From Flavobacterium sp. LC2016-13 (GTDB lineage: Bacteria > Bacteroidota > Bacteroidia > Flavobacteriales > Flavobacteriaceae), in assembly GCF_009707955.1 (NCBI RefSeq), contig NZ_WMDQ01000019.1:1-64000 (forward strand): DNA of 64,000 bases. The letters run 5' to 3'. Below are positions 8,550 through 17,720 of this stretch, in pieces. How positions within the stretch are numbered: position 1 is the stretch's first letter; each line of letters begins with the position of its first letter. The notes beneath the pieces are model-generated. The model had not been told where the DNA came from and made no database searches. It was given only the letters and a program-made list of their open reading frames with translations. The position numbers and the translations under genes were made by a program.

Positions 8550-9130
8550 GCTCTTAAAGGTAAAGAGAATAATTATTTGGCCTGTAGAATTAGAAGTAAT
8601 ATTTCACAATTCTGACTGGATAATTACCTGTTAAATTTCTAATTGCTGTATATTGAATTTACTGGCTTTTTTGGTTTAAAAGAAGTATACTGCCTTAGCT
8701 TTTTGGTGCGTTTACGAGAGGTATTCCAGAATCTCTGTGCACCGATTCTGCACCCAAATTCAATTTTACTATTTCAATATTCAAACATGCACAAAAATTA
8801 GAGTACTAACGAACTAACAAGAAGTTGTATTATTCTTTTGCTTTACAAATATAATTATAAATATTTAAAATGCAGGGCTTCCATAAATTTTGACTTTTTG
8901 TAGACTTTGAAAAGTTTCCTTTTAAATCAACCGCAGAGTGTAAAAGTTTCTAACCTAAACTTCTTAGGCCTTGATTTTGCTGATGTTGTACTTTTTCAAA
9001 ATGAAATGCGCCACGATTCTGCCATAAAACTTGGAATGGTCAAATATCTTTACAAACCACCTTAACTTTTTGTGGCAAAAAGGGTATCCACTCCAAATTG
9101 GATTGATTATAAAATGTATATAGGTTACTA
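8550..9130. other. Non-coding stretch with several interspersed motif copies
   Basis: Holds the motif pair CCTTAGCTTTTTGGTGCG (from 8693) with ACCGATTCTGCACCC (8741-8755), and the second pair CCACGATTCTGCCATAAAAC (9011-9030) with CTTAACTTTTTGTGGC (9061-9076). The outer end of IS #1 lies somewhere before 8690. No open frame of substance is present. Confidence 0.4.
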
Positions 9131-11089
9131 TTATTTTAATAATTTATTGGTAAAAAGGTAATCGGCAGTCTGGTACCATGCAATAGTTTCTTCAAGGAAC
9201 GGCTGGTTCATAGGTATGGACTTAAGGCTGTTATCTTCTTTATTCCAGGAGTAAAAAGCCTGTTTTTTCTGGTCTGATAAAATCATTACTTTTTCTTTTT
9301 TCATCAATACCAGCTTACGATAGGTACCCATTAGGGCACGCTCTTCAAACTTTGGATCAAGTACGTTTTTTCCAAAAAAGTCAGACTCATAATTCCATTT
9401 GAAAATAGAGAACAGGGTAGGCCACAGGTCAATCTGAGAACACTGCCTGGTAATTTTTTGGTTGTACTGCTCGGGCAGGTTTACTATGAGAGCCGGAATA
9501 TGATAATTGGCAACATCTATTTCATCCTTGCCGGCGCTGCTGGCACAGTGGTCTGCAATGATTACAAACACCGTATTTTTAAACCACGGTTTCTGGCTGG
9601 CTTTCCTGAATAATTCCCTTAAGGCAAAGTCAGTATATTTTACTGCTCCTTCACGGCTGGTTCCAGATAGAATGTCAATTTTTCCCGATGGATAGGTAAA
9701 GGGCCTGTGATTGGAAGTGGTCATGACAAAATTGAAAAAAGGCTTATTGTTTTTATACTGCGCATCAGCAACGCTAAGCATTTTATTGAAGATATCTTCA
9801 TCGCATATTCCCCATGCATTCTCAAATGTTACTTCATTGTCATCGATGTTATATCTGGTTGTTTTTATCTTATCACTCAGTACACTACCGCGCCCCCGGT
9901 CATATATTGTAAAGCCGTTTCCGCCAAAATAGGCATTCATGTTATCAAAATAGCCGTCTCCTCCGTAGAAAAAATTACAGTCATATGCTTTTGATTTAAA
10001 AACACTGCAAACCGTATATAGATTTTGATTTTCAGGTCTTTTTACAATCGACTGTCCTGGGGTGGGAGGAATACAGAGTGTCACTGCTTCCATACCCCGA
10101 ACTGTTCGGGTACCTGTTGCGTAAAGATCATTAAAAAATATACTTTTCTGGGCCAGACTGTCCATAAAAGGTGTTATGTTTTCCTTGTTTCCAAACTCCT
10201 TTAAAAAACTGCCGCTTAAGCTTTCAACCAGAACAAAAACTATATTTTTTTTCTGGTCAGATGCTGCGCTGTCCTTTATGGTTCTATGAATAGAATATCC
10301 CGCAGAATTGTAACGGGTATTCGGATCTTTAAGTTTTTCTTTTATAATTCCAAATGCTTTATCGTTACCTATAGAAGTATAGAAATCAACATACTTCATC
10401 TGGTTGTTGCGAAAAGCAGCAAAAAAAGAATAGATTCCTGATTTTGAAATTTCCGAGTTATAACGATTCGCTGACCATTCGGCCTGATAATTATGGATAA
10501 AAAATCCAAAGAATAATGCAACCGCTACCGAAACGCTCAAAACCGTTAATCTGGTTTTTGCACTTGCTTTGGTTGTAAAGGTACTAGCGAAGGCTCCTCT
10601 TTTAAAGAAAATGAAAATAAAAAGCATAGTAAGTAGCAGCACACCTCCAACCAATAAAGGAAGCGGGTAGGACTGCTCGATATTAGCCACTACTTCATGG
10701 GTATAGATTAAGTAGTCCACTGCTATGAAATTAAAGCGAGTCTTAAACTCATCCCAAAAGGTCAGTTCTGCAAAAAAGGTAAACACCAGAATAAAGACAG
10801 TTAAGGTGGTAAAGAAATAAATTAAAATTTTATCCAGGACTGAACCAATCCATTTGTTAGGCATAACCGTATAATAAAGAATAGCGGTCAGTGTCACAAA
10901 AGTAATTGTTCCGATATCATAGAATAAGCCTGTAAAAAGTGTTCTGAAAAGGTTTATGATGTTCCAGGATACTTCATCATACTGCCATATAAAAAAAGTG
11001 ATTCTAAGGATTTGTGACAGGATTAAAAACCATATCATAAAATAGAATAATACAGCGTATCTGCTGTGAGACGGATTTAGTTTCGGCAT
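9131..11089 (-). CDS. LTA-synthase-like sulfatase / phosphoglycerol transferase
   Basis: A 652-residue inner-membrane enzyme. Five hydrophobic segments fill residues 12-205, then a periplasmic alkaline-phosphatase-superfamily domain begins at NIVFVLVESLSGSFLKEFG (about 275). The nucleophile threonine is probably in YATGTRTVRGMEA, and metal ligands lie in FYGGDGYFD and VIIADHCASSAGK. Gram-negative members transfer phosphoglycerol or phosphoethanolamine, or act on glycans or lipids, rather than making lipoteichoic acid. The gene is monocistronic, with non-coding DNA on both sides. The substrate is not readable. Confidence 0.88.
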   Translation of the reverse strand: MPKLNPSHSRYAVLFYFMIWFLILSQILRITFFIWQYDEVSWNIINLFRTLFTGLFYDIGTITFVTLTAILYYTVMPNKWIGSVLDKILIYFFTTLTVFILVFTFFAELTFWDEFKTRFNFIAVDYLIYTHEVVANIEQSYPLPLLVGGVLLLTMLFIFIFFKRGAFASTFTTKASAKTRLTVLSVSVAVALFFGFFIHNYQAEWSANRYNSEISKSGIYSFFAAFRNNQMKYVDFYTSIGNDKAFGIIKEKLKDPNTRYNSAGYSIHRTIKDSAASDQKKNIVFVLVESLSGSFLKEFGNKENITPFMDSLAQKSIFFNDLYATGTRTVRGMEAVTLCIPPTPGQSIVKRPENQNLYTVCSVFKSKAYDCNFFYGGDGYFDNMNAYFGGNGFTIYDRGRGSVLSDKIKTTRYNIDDNEVTFENAWGICDEDIFNKMLSVADAQYKNNKPFFNFVMTTSNHRPFTYPSGKIDILSGTSREGAVKYTDFALRELFRKASQKPWFKNTVFVIIADHCASSAGKDEIDVANYHIPALIVNLPEQYNQKITRQCSQIDLWPTLFSIFKWNYESDFFGKNVLDPKFEERALMGTYRKLVLMKKEKVMILSDQKKQAFYSWNKEDNSLKSIPMNQPFLEETIAWYQTADYLFTNKLLK

Positions 11090-11414
11090 AACTTTTAATA
11101 AGCGTGAATTTTAAAATACAATTCAGAATTAATTCTGAATTTTTAATAACTGATTAAAAAAAATCTAAAATTTGTAACTGATTCCAAAACATATTACTGG
11201 TGTTTCGTAATAATCTTTGGTGATATAACTAAAATCTTCTTATTTTATTTTTTTTGTAAGACTAATGTATTAAAAATATCCATTGCATTTAAAAATACTT
11301 CACCTTCTCTTTTTTACAATGTTTTTTGTTTATGAAAAAATTTATGTTGTGTTAAAGTTAATTTTTGAGCCAATTATTTTCTAATTTTAGCGTAGATTTT
11401 ATAATGTCAATTTA
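11090..11414. other. Intergenic region upstream of the sulfatase gene
   Basis: AT-rich promoter-side DNA for the minus-strand sulfatase gene; no gene or clear repeat seen. Confidence 0.35.
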
Positions 11415-11627
11415 AAATTTAGAAAGCAAAAAGTTGTTAAACTGCAGGTTCGTAAGGATCTGAACGTACTCCAGCAAAATGATATAATTAAATTAAAAGG
11501 CAACTCAATTTCTAAGGGCTATACTGAAATTATTAATATTTTGGATCAAGACGATGAATTTCATTTCAATTCTTTTGAAAAGCCTGCAGAGGGCAGGATG
11601 GAAGTTCAGGAGTTATATAACTATTAA
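11415..11627 (+). pseudogene. Degenerate copy of the 92-residue small protein family (copy 1)
   Basis: In-frame translation gives KLQVRKDLNVLQQNDIIKLK followed by GNSISKGYTEIINILDQDDE and FHFNSFEKPAEG, plainly homologous to the intact protein at 22542-22820. There is no start codon in frame, because the nearest ATG (11404) runs into TAA after three codons, and the C-terminal ~20 residues are replaced by ELYNY and a stop. It is a truncated relic of a family with three members in this window. Confidence 0.7.
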
Positions 11628-11860
11628 ATAATACCGTAATTAAGTGAAGAGATTTCTACAATAGCTCATTAATTGTCAATATTAAAAGCTATGTGTTGCA
11701 TAGTATTTTAAACTTTTTAAACATTCTAAATCCTGTTATGATGAGAAGATGAATATTTTTAAATAATAAATAAAAAGGAGTTGTTTTTTAACAGAGCAAA
11801 AAATAAAAAATATCTACATTTGATTTGAATTAGGTCCTTATTAATTTTAAAATATCTGTG

Positions 11861-12108
11861 ATGGAAAAAGCTATAAAACAAAAAGTCCAAAAGGATTTGG
11901 ATTGCCAGCAAAAGTTGAAATAATCAGACTAAAGGGAAGTTTAATTTCTAAGGGATATACAGAAATTATATATATTTTATATCAGGATAATGAACTTAAT
12001 ATCAATTCATTAGAAGCCACAGATGAAACGAAAAGTAAAGTTCAGGAATTTATAAAAGTATTTGTAATTAAAGAGAACATGGCAGATACAATATCGCTTT
12101 TTAAATAA
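11861..12108 (+). pseudogene. Frameshifted copy of the 92-residue small protein family (copy 2)
   Basis: The frame opens with ATG at 11861 (MEKAIKQKVQKDLDCQQKLK, then TAA), while the remainder continues in another frame as KVEIIRLKGSLISKGYTEII and on to MADTISLFK with TAA at 12108. One missing base near 11905-11914 separates the two halves. Compared with the intact copy at 22542, length and residues are otherwise retained, so the lesion is recent. A shorter TTG-initiated product (68 residues) is formally possible. The family function is unknown. Confidence 0.75.
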
Positions 12109-12123
12109 ATTTTTAACGGTTAT

Positions 12124-12174
12124 AATTGATTAAATATAAAAACCTCCAGTGGAGGTTTTTATATTTAATCAATT
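12124..12174. terminator. Long perfect inverted repeat, bidirectional terminator
   Basis: Two exact 24-base arms (12124-12147 and 12151-12174) surround the 3-base loop AGT. The GC core CCTCC/GGAGG is flanked by A- and T-runs, so it terminates in both directions between the plus-strand small gene and the minus-strand SDR gene. Confidence 0.85.
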
Positions 12175-12564
12175 TATAAATTATGTAACTCAAAACTTGC
12201 AGAAATACTCTAAAAAAAGCTTTAAGTTTTTGTCGCAAAAAAGGAATTCATTCCATTTCAGCTTTGTCACGAATGCCACAAATCCCAAATTGAACGTTTT
12301 AATCTGTTAAATTGTTTAAAATAAATGTTATAATTCATAAGTATTTCAATTGTAAAAATATATTTTTTTAAGAAATAATTTCGAACTCTTTTAAATCACA
12401 CAAAAATGAATTCAAGAAAATACAAATTCAATTTTTGTAGTAAAATTAAAATCGACTCCAGATTTGTTTGTTATTGAACACGGACAAGTGCAGAAACGAT
12501 ATAATTTTGTTGACCAAAAAGAATAATTTTAATTTTTATTACGGAATATATCAATTTAGAATAA

Positions 12565-13356
12565 TTAGATAGTTTTTAAAACACCTCCATCTGCTCTTAA
12601 TGATGCTCCATTCGTAGCAATTGAAATCGGACTTGACAAATAAACAGCCAGCGAAGCAATTTCTTCAGGATCAATGAAACGCTGTAATAAAGAGTGTGGA
12701 TTGGTCTGCTGTATAATGGCATTTTTCATTTGTTCAATTTCGATATTTTGTAAAGCAGCAATATGTTCAATTGTTGAAGCAACTCCGTCAGAATAAGTTG
12801 GTCCGCCTAAAATAGCATTCACTGTAACTTCCGTATCTGTAGTTAGTTTAGATAAACCATTACTTACTGCCGTCATTGCAGCTTTTGTCATTCCGTAATG
12901 AATCATATTTCCTGGAATATTCACGCCAGATTCACTGCTAATAAAAACAATTCTTCCTGATTTTTTCTGAAGCATTTGCGGTAAAAGTTTTTTAGAAAGC
13001 CTAATACAGCTCATCACATTAACTTCAAATATTCTATACCACTCTTCATCTTCCAGATTTTCAAAGTCTTTTAATTCGAAAATACCAACGTTATTAATCA
13101 AAATATCAATATTATTTAATTTAGTTAATAAAGCAGTTACTTCTTCTTTTTTTTTAAAATCACATACAATTCCTGAAATTACTGCATCTGAAAATTCATC
13201 GTTTAATTTTTGTACGGCTAAATTTGTCTTTTCTTCATGTCTTCCATTGATTATGACTTCAGCTTTTTCATTTAATAATTGTTTGGCAATTGCAAAACCA
13301 ATTCCTTGTGTCGAACCACTTATAAATGCTCTTTTTCCTTCTAATTTTAAATTCAT
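12565..13356 (-). CDS. SDR-family NAD(P)-dependent oxidoreductase
   Basis: A 263-residue classical short-chain dehydrogenase. GSTQGIGFAIAKQL near residue 14 is the glycine-rich dinucleotide loop, NNVG near 89 the structural motif, and SSESG (serine near 142) with YGMTK (near 155) the catalytic Ser-Tyr-Lys. NGRHEEK at the end of beta-2 suggests NADP(H). It oxidises or reduces an unidentified alcohol or ketone. A TetR regulator ends 50 bp upstream on the same strand, a common regulator-enzyme pairing in which the SDR substrate or its precursor is the inducer. Confidence 0.9.
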   Translation of the reverse strand: MNLKLEGKRAFISGSTQGIGFAIAKQLLNEKAEVIINGRHEEKTNLAVQKLNDEFSDAVISGIVCDFKKKEEVTALLTKLNNIDILINNVGIFELKDFENLEDEEWYRIFEVNVMSCIRLSKKLLPQMLQKKSGRIVFISSESGVNIPGNMIHYGMTKAAMTAVSNGLSKLTTDTEVTVNAILGGPTYSDGVASTIEHIAALQNIEIEQMKNAIIQQTNPHSLLQRFIDPEEIASLAVYLSSPISIATNGASLRADGGVLKTI

Positions 13357-13405
13357 TTTTATTATTTTAATTTTGTAATGATTGATACATAAATATTCAA
13401 AAAAA

Positions 13406-13987
13406 TTAGCTGATAACAGCTAATTGCATTTCGATTTGATTTTTTAAGACATTTTTATCTGGATACATTCTTCTGAGCGTATTAAGTCCACACCAAAATG
13501 TTATTAGATATTTCCCAAGGATCTCGGGATGTGTTGGTGTTTTTAAGTTTCCCTTTAATTTTTCATCTTTAATGGCTTTAGTAAACATTTGTTCTACATC
13601 TTTTAAAATTTGAACCGCACTGGCTTCCAGATTTTTATCTATAAAAGTCATTTCTACAACCGTATTGGCAATAATACATCCTTTAAGATGCTCATTTTCT
13701 TCTGCGGAAGCGATACTAATAAAAAAGTCTTTAATTAATCTTAATGGAGATTCGCTTTTGATTAATTCCAGTTTAAAAGCATCAAAAGCCAATCGTCGTT
13801 CTTCAATAGCTTTTTCAAAAACCTCTTTTTTACCACCTTTGAAAGTATTATAAAAGCTTCCGGTACCAGCACCAGTTGCTTTTTGTAAATCATTCATTGA
13901 GGTAGCACTGTATCCTTTCTGCCAAAAAACTTCTTGCGCTTTTTTTACAATATTAGAGTCTTCGTAGATGGTAGGTCTTCCTCTCAT
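13406..13987 (-). CDS. TetR/AcrR-family transcriptional regulator
   Basis: A 193-residue regulator. Residues 1-50 (GRPTIYED, then FWQKGYSATSMNDLQKATG and GSFYNTFKGGKKEVF) form the TetR HTH of the YcdC/QacR-like type; the C-terminal ~130 residues are the ligand and dimer domain ending CGLNTLRRMYPDK. It lies 50 bp upstream of the SDR gene and probably represses the two-gene unit until its ligand binds. Confidence 0.9.
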   Translation of the reverse strand: MRGRPTIYEDSNIVKKAQEVFWQKGYSATSMNDLQKATGAGTGSFYNTFKGGKKEVFEKAIEERRLAFDAFKLELIKSESPLRLIKDFFISIASAEENEHLKGCIIANTVVEMTFIDKNLEASAVQILKDVEQMFTKAIKDEKLKGNLKTPTHPEILGKYLITFWCGLNTLRRMYPDKNVLKNQIEMQLAVIS

Positions 13988-14068
13988 TGTTTTATTTATT
14001 TTTATAATGATCGATACAAAATTAAATAAAAATAAGTTTACTCTAAATTTTAAAGCAATTTTATTTTG

Positions 14069-14125
14069 CTAATTAAAAGATTGCCTTAATTGCAGGGGAG
14101 TTAAACTGATTTTCTTTTTGAAGAG
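14069..14125 (-). pseudogene. AraC-family regulator, C-terminal fragment
   Basis: The minus strand reads KLFKKKISLTPLQLRQSFN and TAG, the standard last residues of an AraC DNA-binding domain (RxFKKxxGLTPxQYR). Everything upstream is gone, replaced by an IS6-family transposase fragment on the other strand from about 14126. The fragment is too short to be functional. Confidence 0.6.
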
Positions 14126-14360
14126 TTTGATCATGCTACAATTCAGCGCTGGGTTTATAAGTTTACACCTTACTTGAGTCAGAGATGAAGAAGAGAAAAG
14201 GCAGTGTAAATATCTCAACAATATATTAGAACGGGACCATCGTTTCATCAAATGGCGCATCTAAAACGGATTAGGTTTTAAAAATTTTGAATCGCTCAAA
14301 CGCACCTTAAGCGGAATTGAAGTTGTGCATGTGCTAAGAAAGAATGAGATGGTTAGATAA
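14126..14360 (+). pseudogene. IS6/IS26-family transposase remnant
   Basis: Three out-of-frame pieces match the IS6 transposase. First comes FDHATIQRWVYKFTPYL (14126 on), then after a one-base shift ESEMKKRK (14176 on). After a large internal deletion come QCKYLNNILERDHRFIKW (14202 on), a TAA, and FKNFESLKRTLSGIEVVHVL with TAA at 14358-14360. The DDE core is mostly missing. The fragment directly abuts the AraC C-terminus, so the IS or a deletion it caused removed that gene. Confidence 0.8.
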
Positions 14361-14604
14361 GGAATATCTATGTTTAAATCATTCTGTAAATTGGTGGACT
14401 AACTTTAACATTGATTAAAGTTTTATATTTGATTCTGACAGATTCGAACCTATTACTTTTAATATGATAATTAAATTATTCTAAATAAGGTATTTTCATT
14501 TCGTAAATTCATTATTTATATTAAATTGACCAATATTTAAAAGTCGAATTAAACTATTTTATACAAAAGCAGTCTTATTAAAATAATCTTAAAATACCTA
14601 AATA

Positions 14605-15657
14605 ATGAAGACCCCAATTTTACTTATAATCTCTTTTTTTCTATTATTATCCTGCTCAAAAAATGAAGCAGATGAATCAAATCAAGATTCTGCTTATATA
14701 GATGATGATTTGGCAGGGCCTATTTCCAGGCCAAAAACCGGATATGGTTCGAATGGCAGTTATGAAGTTGCAAAAATTAGTTTTCCAAGCCCATTATATA
14801 GTGGAAAAAATGTTGAAATTTTTTACCCAAAAGGAATTACTTCCCCCAAACCTGTTATTTTTTATTCGCATCCTTATGGTGGTGAAGAAAGTGCATACAA
14901 TATAGGTTTGTATGAGTTTATTGCAAAAAAAGGATATGTTGTCGTATTTGCACCTTATCCTACAACAGGTGTAACAGTCGATGAAAGATATGACACACTT
15001 TGGCAAAGCTTCAAAAAAGCTGTGACAGATTATCCCACTATAATTGACAAAAAAAAAGTAGGCTTCATGGGACATTCATTTGGAGGAGGAGCCTCTTTTG
15101 CTTTGGCTCATAAAGGATTTATTGATGAAGGCTGGGGACAAAACGGGCGTTTTATTTTTGCAATGGCACAATGGTATTCCTACGAAATTACACAGGCAGA
15201 ATTACAAAGTTTCCCTGAAAATACAAAATTGATAACTCAGGTCTATAATGACGACGTAACAAATGATCATAGGCTGGCAATTGATATTTTTAAAAATATA
15301 AATATTCCAAACTCTGAGAAAGATTTTATTTTGATAAAAAAATCAGTTTTACCAACTTTTACTTACACGGCAGAGCATAATCTTCCTAATACACAAACCT
15401 CATATGATGCATATGATTATTATGGAATTTACAGATTACTTGATGCAATGATTGATTATAGTTTTAATGGAAATTTGACAGCGAAAAATGTAGCACTGGG
15501 AAACGGATCTAAAGAACAAATAACAATGCCGAGTTATAATGGCCAGGCACTATCTCCATTAGAGGTAACCGATAATCCTTCTCCATTATATCCGCAGAGT
15601 AAATATGCTTTCCAATGTGGAGCAGTAAATAATCCTAGAATTGCAAATTGTAATTAA
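14605..15657 (+). CDS. Lipoprotein alpha/beta-hydrolase (esterase)
   Basis: A 350-residue exported lipoprotein; LLLSC places the acylated cysteine at residue 17. The hydrolase body shows the oxyanion HPYGGEESAYN near 92 and the nucleophile elbow GHSFGGGAS near 155, giving catalytic Ser157. It resembles chlorophyllase/PET-hydrolase-like or dienelactone-hydrolase-like enzymes that act on esters. A downstream hairpin at 15692 terminates it. No co-transcribed partner is visible, so the substrate is unknown. Confidence 0.8.
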   Translation: MKTPILLIISFFLLLSCSKNEADESNQDSAYIDDDLAGPISRPKTGYGSNGSYEVAKISFPSPLYSGKNVEIFYPKGITSPKPVIFYSHPYGGEESAYNIGLYEFIAKKGYVVVFAPYPTTGVTVDERYDTLWQSFKKAVTDYPTIIDKKKVGFMGHSFGGGASFALAHKGFIDEGWGQNGRFIFAMAQWYSYEITQAELQSFPENTKLITQVYNDDVTNDHRLAIDIFKNINIPNSEKDFILIKKSVLPTFTYTAEHNLPNTQTSYDAYDYYGIYRLLDAMIDYSFNGNLTAKNVALGNGSKEQITMPSYNGQALSPLEVTDNPSPLYPQSKYAFQCGAVNNPRIANCN

Positions 15658-15691
15658 AGATTTACGTATTGAATGATATATAATTGATATA

Positions 15692-15723
15692 AAAAAAGAG
15701 GCTTTTTATTGAGCCTCTTTTTT
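15692..15723. terminator. Bidirectional terminator
   Basis: Arms AAAAAAGAGGCT (15692-15703) and AGCCTCTTTTTT (15712-15723) with an 8-base loop lie between the convergent esterase and secreted-protein genes. Confidence 0.85.
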
Positions 15724-15724
15724 A

Positions 15725-16198
15725 TTAATGTTTTCCATTTCCTTTCCCATTTCCATTATGGTTGCCATTATCGTGATGGCCATTATCTTTCCCTTGTTTA
15801 TTATTTCCTTTGCCGGGCTTTTGACCAATTGTTTTTTGAGGTTGTCCCTTATAGCCTTTTCCATATTTTACTTTATGGGTTTTGAAATTATCATAAGGAC
15901 GATCGCCTCTATAATCTGTCAATACAACTTTATATTCATTATAGAGATCATAATTTCTGTAAGCTGAAGGAAGTGATCTGGTTCTTACCCATCTCCCGTT
16001 ATTTAAGTAAACATAGTTTGATGTGTTTACATCGTAATATGTTTCAAGGTCTGGCAGATAGTAATAACGAACATCTGTATAACCGGCAGGTCCCCATGCA
16101 GGAGGAGTGCCAATATTAACATTAACAGATACTTGAGCCTGCGTATAACTAAAAGAAAGGAATAGTATTCCGATCAAAAAATATTTTAAAGTTTTCAT
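15725..16198 (-). CDS. Small secreted protein with Gly/Asn/His/Lys-rich tail
   Basis: A 157-residue protein from ATG at 16198; an upstream ATG exists but the signal peptide MKTLKYFLIGILFLSFSYTQ starts here, followed by AQVSVNVNIG. The body carries PAWGPAGYTDVRYYYLPDLE, a pattern of secreted Bacteroidota proteins of unknown function. The last ~35 residues are almost only K, G, N, Q, D and H and should be disordered and metal- or polyanion-binding at most. No partner gene is obvious. Confidence 0.7.
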   Translation of the reverse strand: MKTLKYFLIGILFLSFSYTQAQVSVNVNIGTPPAWGPAGYTDVRYYYLPDLETYYDVNTSNYVYLNNGRWVRTRSLPSAYRNYDLYNEYKVVLTDYRGDRPYDNFKTHKVKYGKGYKGQPQKTIGQKPGKGNNKQGKDNGHHDNGNHNGNGKGNGKH

Positions 16199-16284
16199 AA
16201 TTTCAGTTTTTAATTCATTAATATTTTCAAATAAAACAAGAAACATGCCTAAAATTTTATTCAATGTATGTGTTTGATTAGCTG

Positions 16285-17469
16285 TTATTTATATTTGATG
16301 TTAATGCTAATAATATCAGAAGTCATATTAGTAGTTCGTGTGTAATGCCCGTAACGAATCTCTAAAGTATTCCAGTGTTTTAACCCAAATAATCCGTTTA
16401 GCGGTGTAAATTTCATTCCCATTCCAAAGAAACTGCTGTCAAACTTAGATAGATCATAATTACTAGTGTAATATTCATCAGAAGCAGTATGTTCGCCATA
16501 TGGTCTAAAATATTTCGTTCCGGTTTGAGTATAATATCTGTAAAATGGACTAACTGAAAAGGCCTGTGTTAATTTTACAGGAATTTCCAGATCAGCGGTA
16601 TGTGCTTTTAAGTTCCAATCATCAGTATAATATCTGTAATAAGCTCTAATGATTACATTATCTCCTAAAAAATAGCTTCCTCTGATTCCCAATGGAATTT
16701 TTAATCGGGTATCCGGCATTTTTTCCTGATGCACTGAACCATCTGCAAAATAAACTCTGTGAAAAGGCAGGCTTAAATATCCGTTTTGGCTGATAACATC
16801 ACCTACAAGCATTACCTGTAGATTTTTGTTTACAACCTGAGAGTAACTTAAAGTTCCTGCAAAAGTATTTCGGTTGGCACTTTCATAACCTTCACTTCCT
16901 GGAGCACGAAGCTCAACGGGTTCAATTAGTTTCAGCTGATCTATAAAGGTTTGGAATTTAGCGGTAAATTCTCCGTTTCTGTCTTTTGTTTTTTGTGAGA
17001 AGCTAATATTTCCTCCAAAAGACTGGTAATCAAATTCGGTAGATGATGAAACACCGATTCCTAGTGTTCTGCCTTTTTCTTCATTTTCTCTCAGATAAGT
17101 CAAAGAAGGGTAGAAGCGATTGTCTGAAGATGAAGCTGATGAATTTGCACTCAAATCAATCATATCTGATGATGCTGAGGTATAATGATCAATACCGGCT
17201 TCGATATCAAAAGTATGCTTGATTCCGGTGTCTCCGTATTTTACCAGTTTAACATCTATTGTGTTTGCAATGTCGGTTAGATGTTCAGAACCAATTCCGC
17301 CCGTAACGGCTGAATTGTTTCCGTCCTGTTTATAATAGCTCGAAACTAGATTAACTTCTTCCAATTTTAATTTTTTGCTTTTATAACTGGTAGAATCAGT
17401 AGGAACATTTTGCGCTCTTACCTGAAATAATGCCAATAAAGCAAATCCTGTTACGAATATTCTTTTCAT
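16285..17469 (-). CDS. DUF3570 outer-membrane beta-barrel protein
   Basis: A 394-residue protein with signal peptide (GFALLALFQVRAQN) and repeated amphipathic beta strands to the C-terminal WNTLEIRYGHYTRTT and ISINIKYK. DUF3570 proteins are predicted barrels that consistently co-occur with DUF4266, ApbE and a thioredoxin-like protein, exactly the order found here. It is the last gene of the operon. A role in assembling or using an extracytoplasmic flavoprotein is inferred from the ApbE partner. Confidence 0.85.
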   Translation of the reverse strand: MKRIFVTGFALLALFQVRAQNVPTDSTSYKSKKLKLEEVNLVSSYYKQDGNNSAVTGGIGSEHLTDIANTIDVKLVKYGDTGIKHTFDIEAGIDHYTSASSDMIDLSANSSASSSDNRFYPSLTYLRENEEKGRTLGIGVSSSTEFDYQSFGGNISFSQKTKDRNGEFTAKFQTFIDQLKLIEPVELRAPGSEGYESANRNTFAGTLSYSQVVNKNLQVMLVGDVISQNGYLSLPFHRVYFADGSVHQEKMPDTRLKIPLGIRGSYFLGDNVIIRAYYRYYTDDWNLKAHTADLEIPVKLTQAFSVSPFYRYYTQTGTKYFRPYGEHTASDEYYTSNYDLSKFDSSFFGMGMKFTPLNGLFGLKHWNTLEIRYGHYTRTTNMTSDIISINIKYK

Positions 17470-17486
17470 TTTTTATAGTATGAAAA

Positions 17487-17720
17487 TTAGTTGCAGCCAC
17501 AGCCACCGCCGCTTTTTCCTGAATTTGCTCCGGAAGCTCCTTCACGGTAGGATTGAAAACTGAGTTCTGTCTTTTCGATTTTTCTGTTAGAAAGCACCAT
17601 TTCAGAATCGTTGATTTTTCCTTTTTGATATTCCTTTACCGAAGTGCAGGAGGTGAACAGGATGCCCGTAATAGCAATACTGCATAACAGTGCGAGATTT
17701 TTTTGCTTTGGCTTTTTCAT
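17487..17720 (-). CDS. DUF4266 small lipoprotein
   Basis: A 77-residue lipoprotein; ILFTSC makes Cys25 the lipidated residue. The C-terminus is REGASGANSGKSGGGCGCN; the GGGCGCN ending is the hallmark of DUF4266. Its ATG overlaps the apbE stop by 4 bp, showing translational coupling. The SGAN element resembles, but does not match, the SGA(S/T) flavinylation target of ApbE; the cysteine pair could be the redox or attachment site. Function is unproven. Confidence 0.85.
   Translation of the reverse strand: MKKPKQKNLALLCSIAITGILFTSCTSVKEYQKGKINDSEMVLSNRKIEKTELSFQSYREGASGANSGKSGGGCGCN

Noticed and set aside
14069..14260. 63-codon minus-strand frame taken as one gene
   Set aside because: Only its last 19 codons match AraC; the remainder is antisense to the IS6 remnant.
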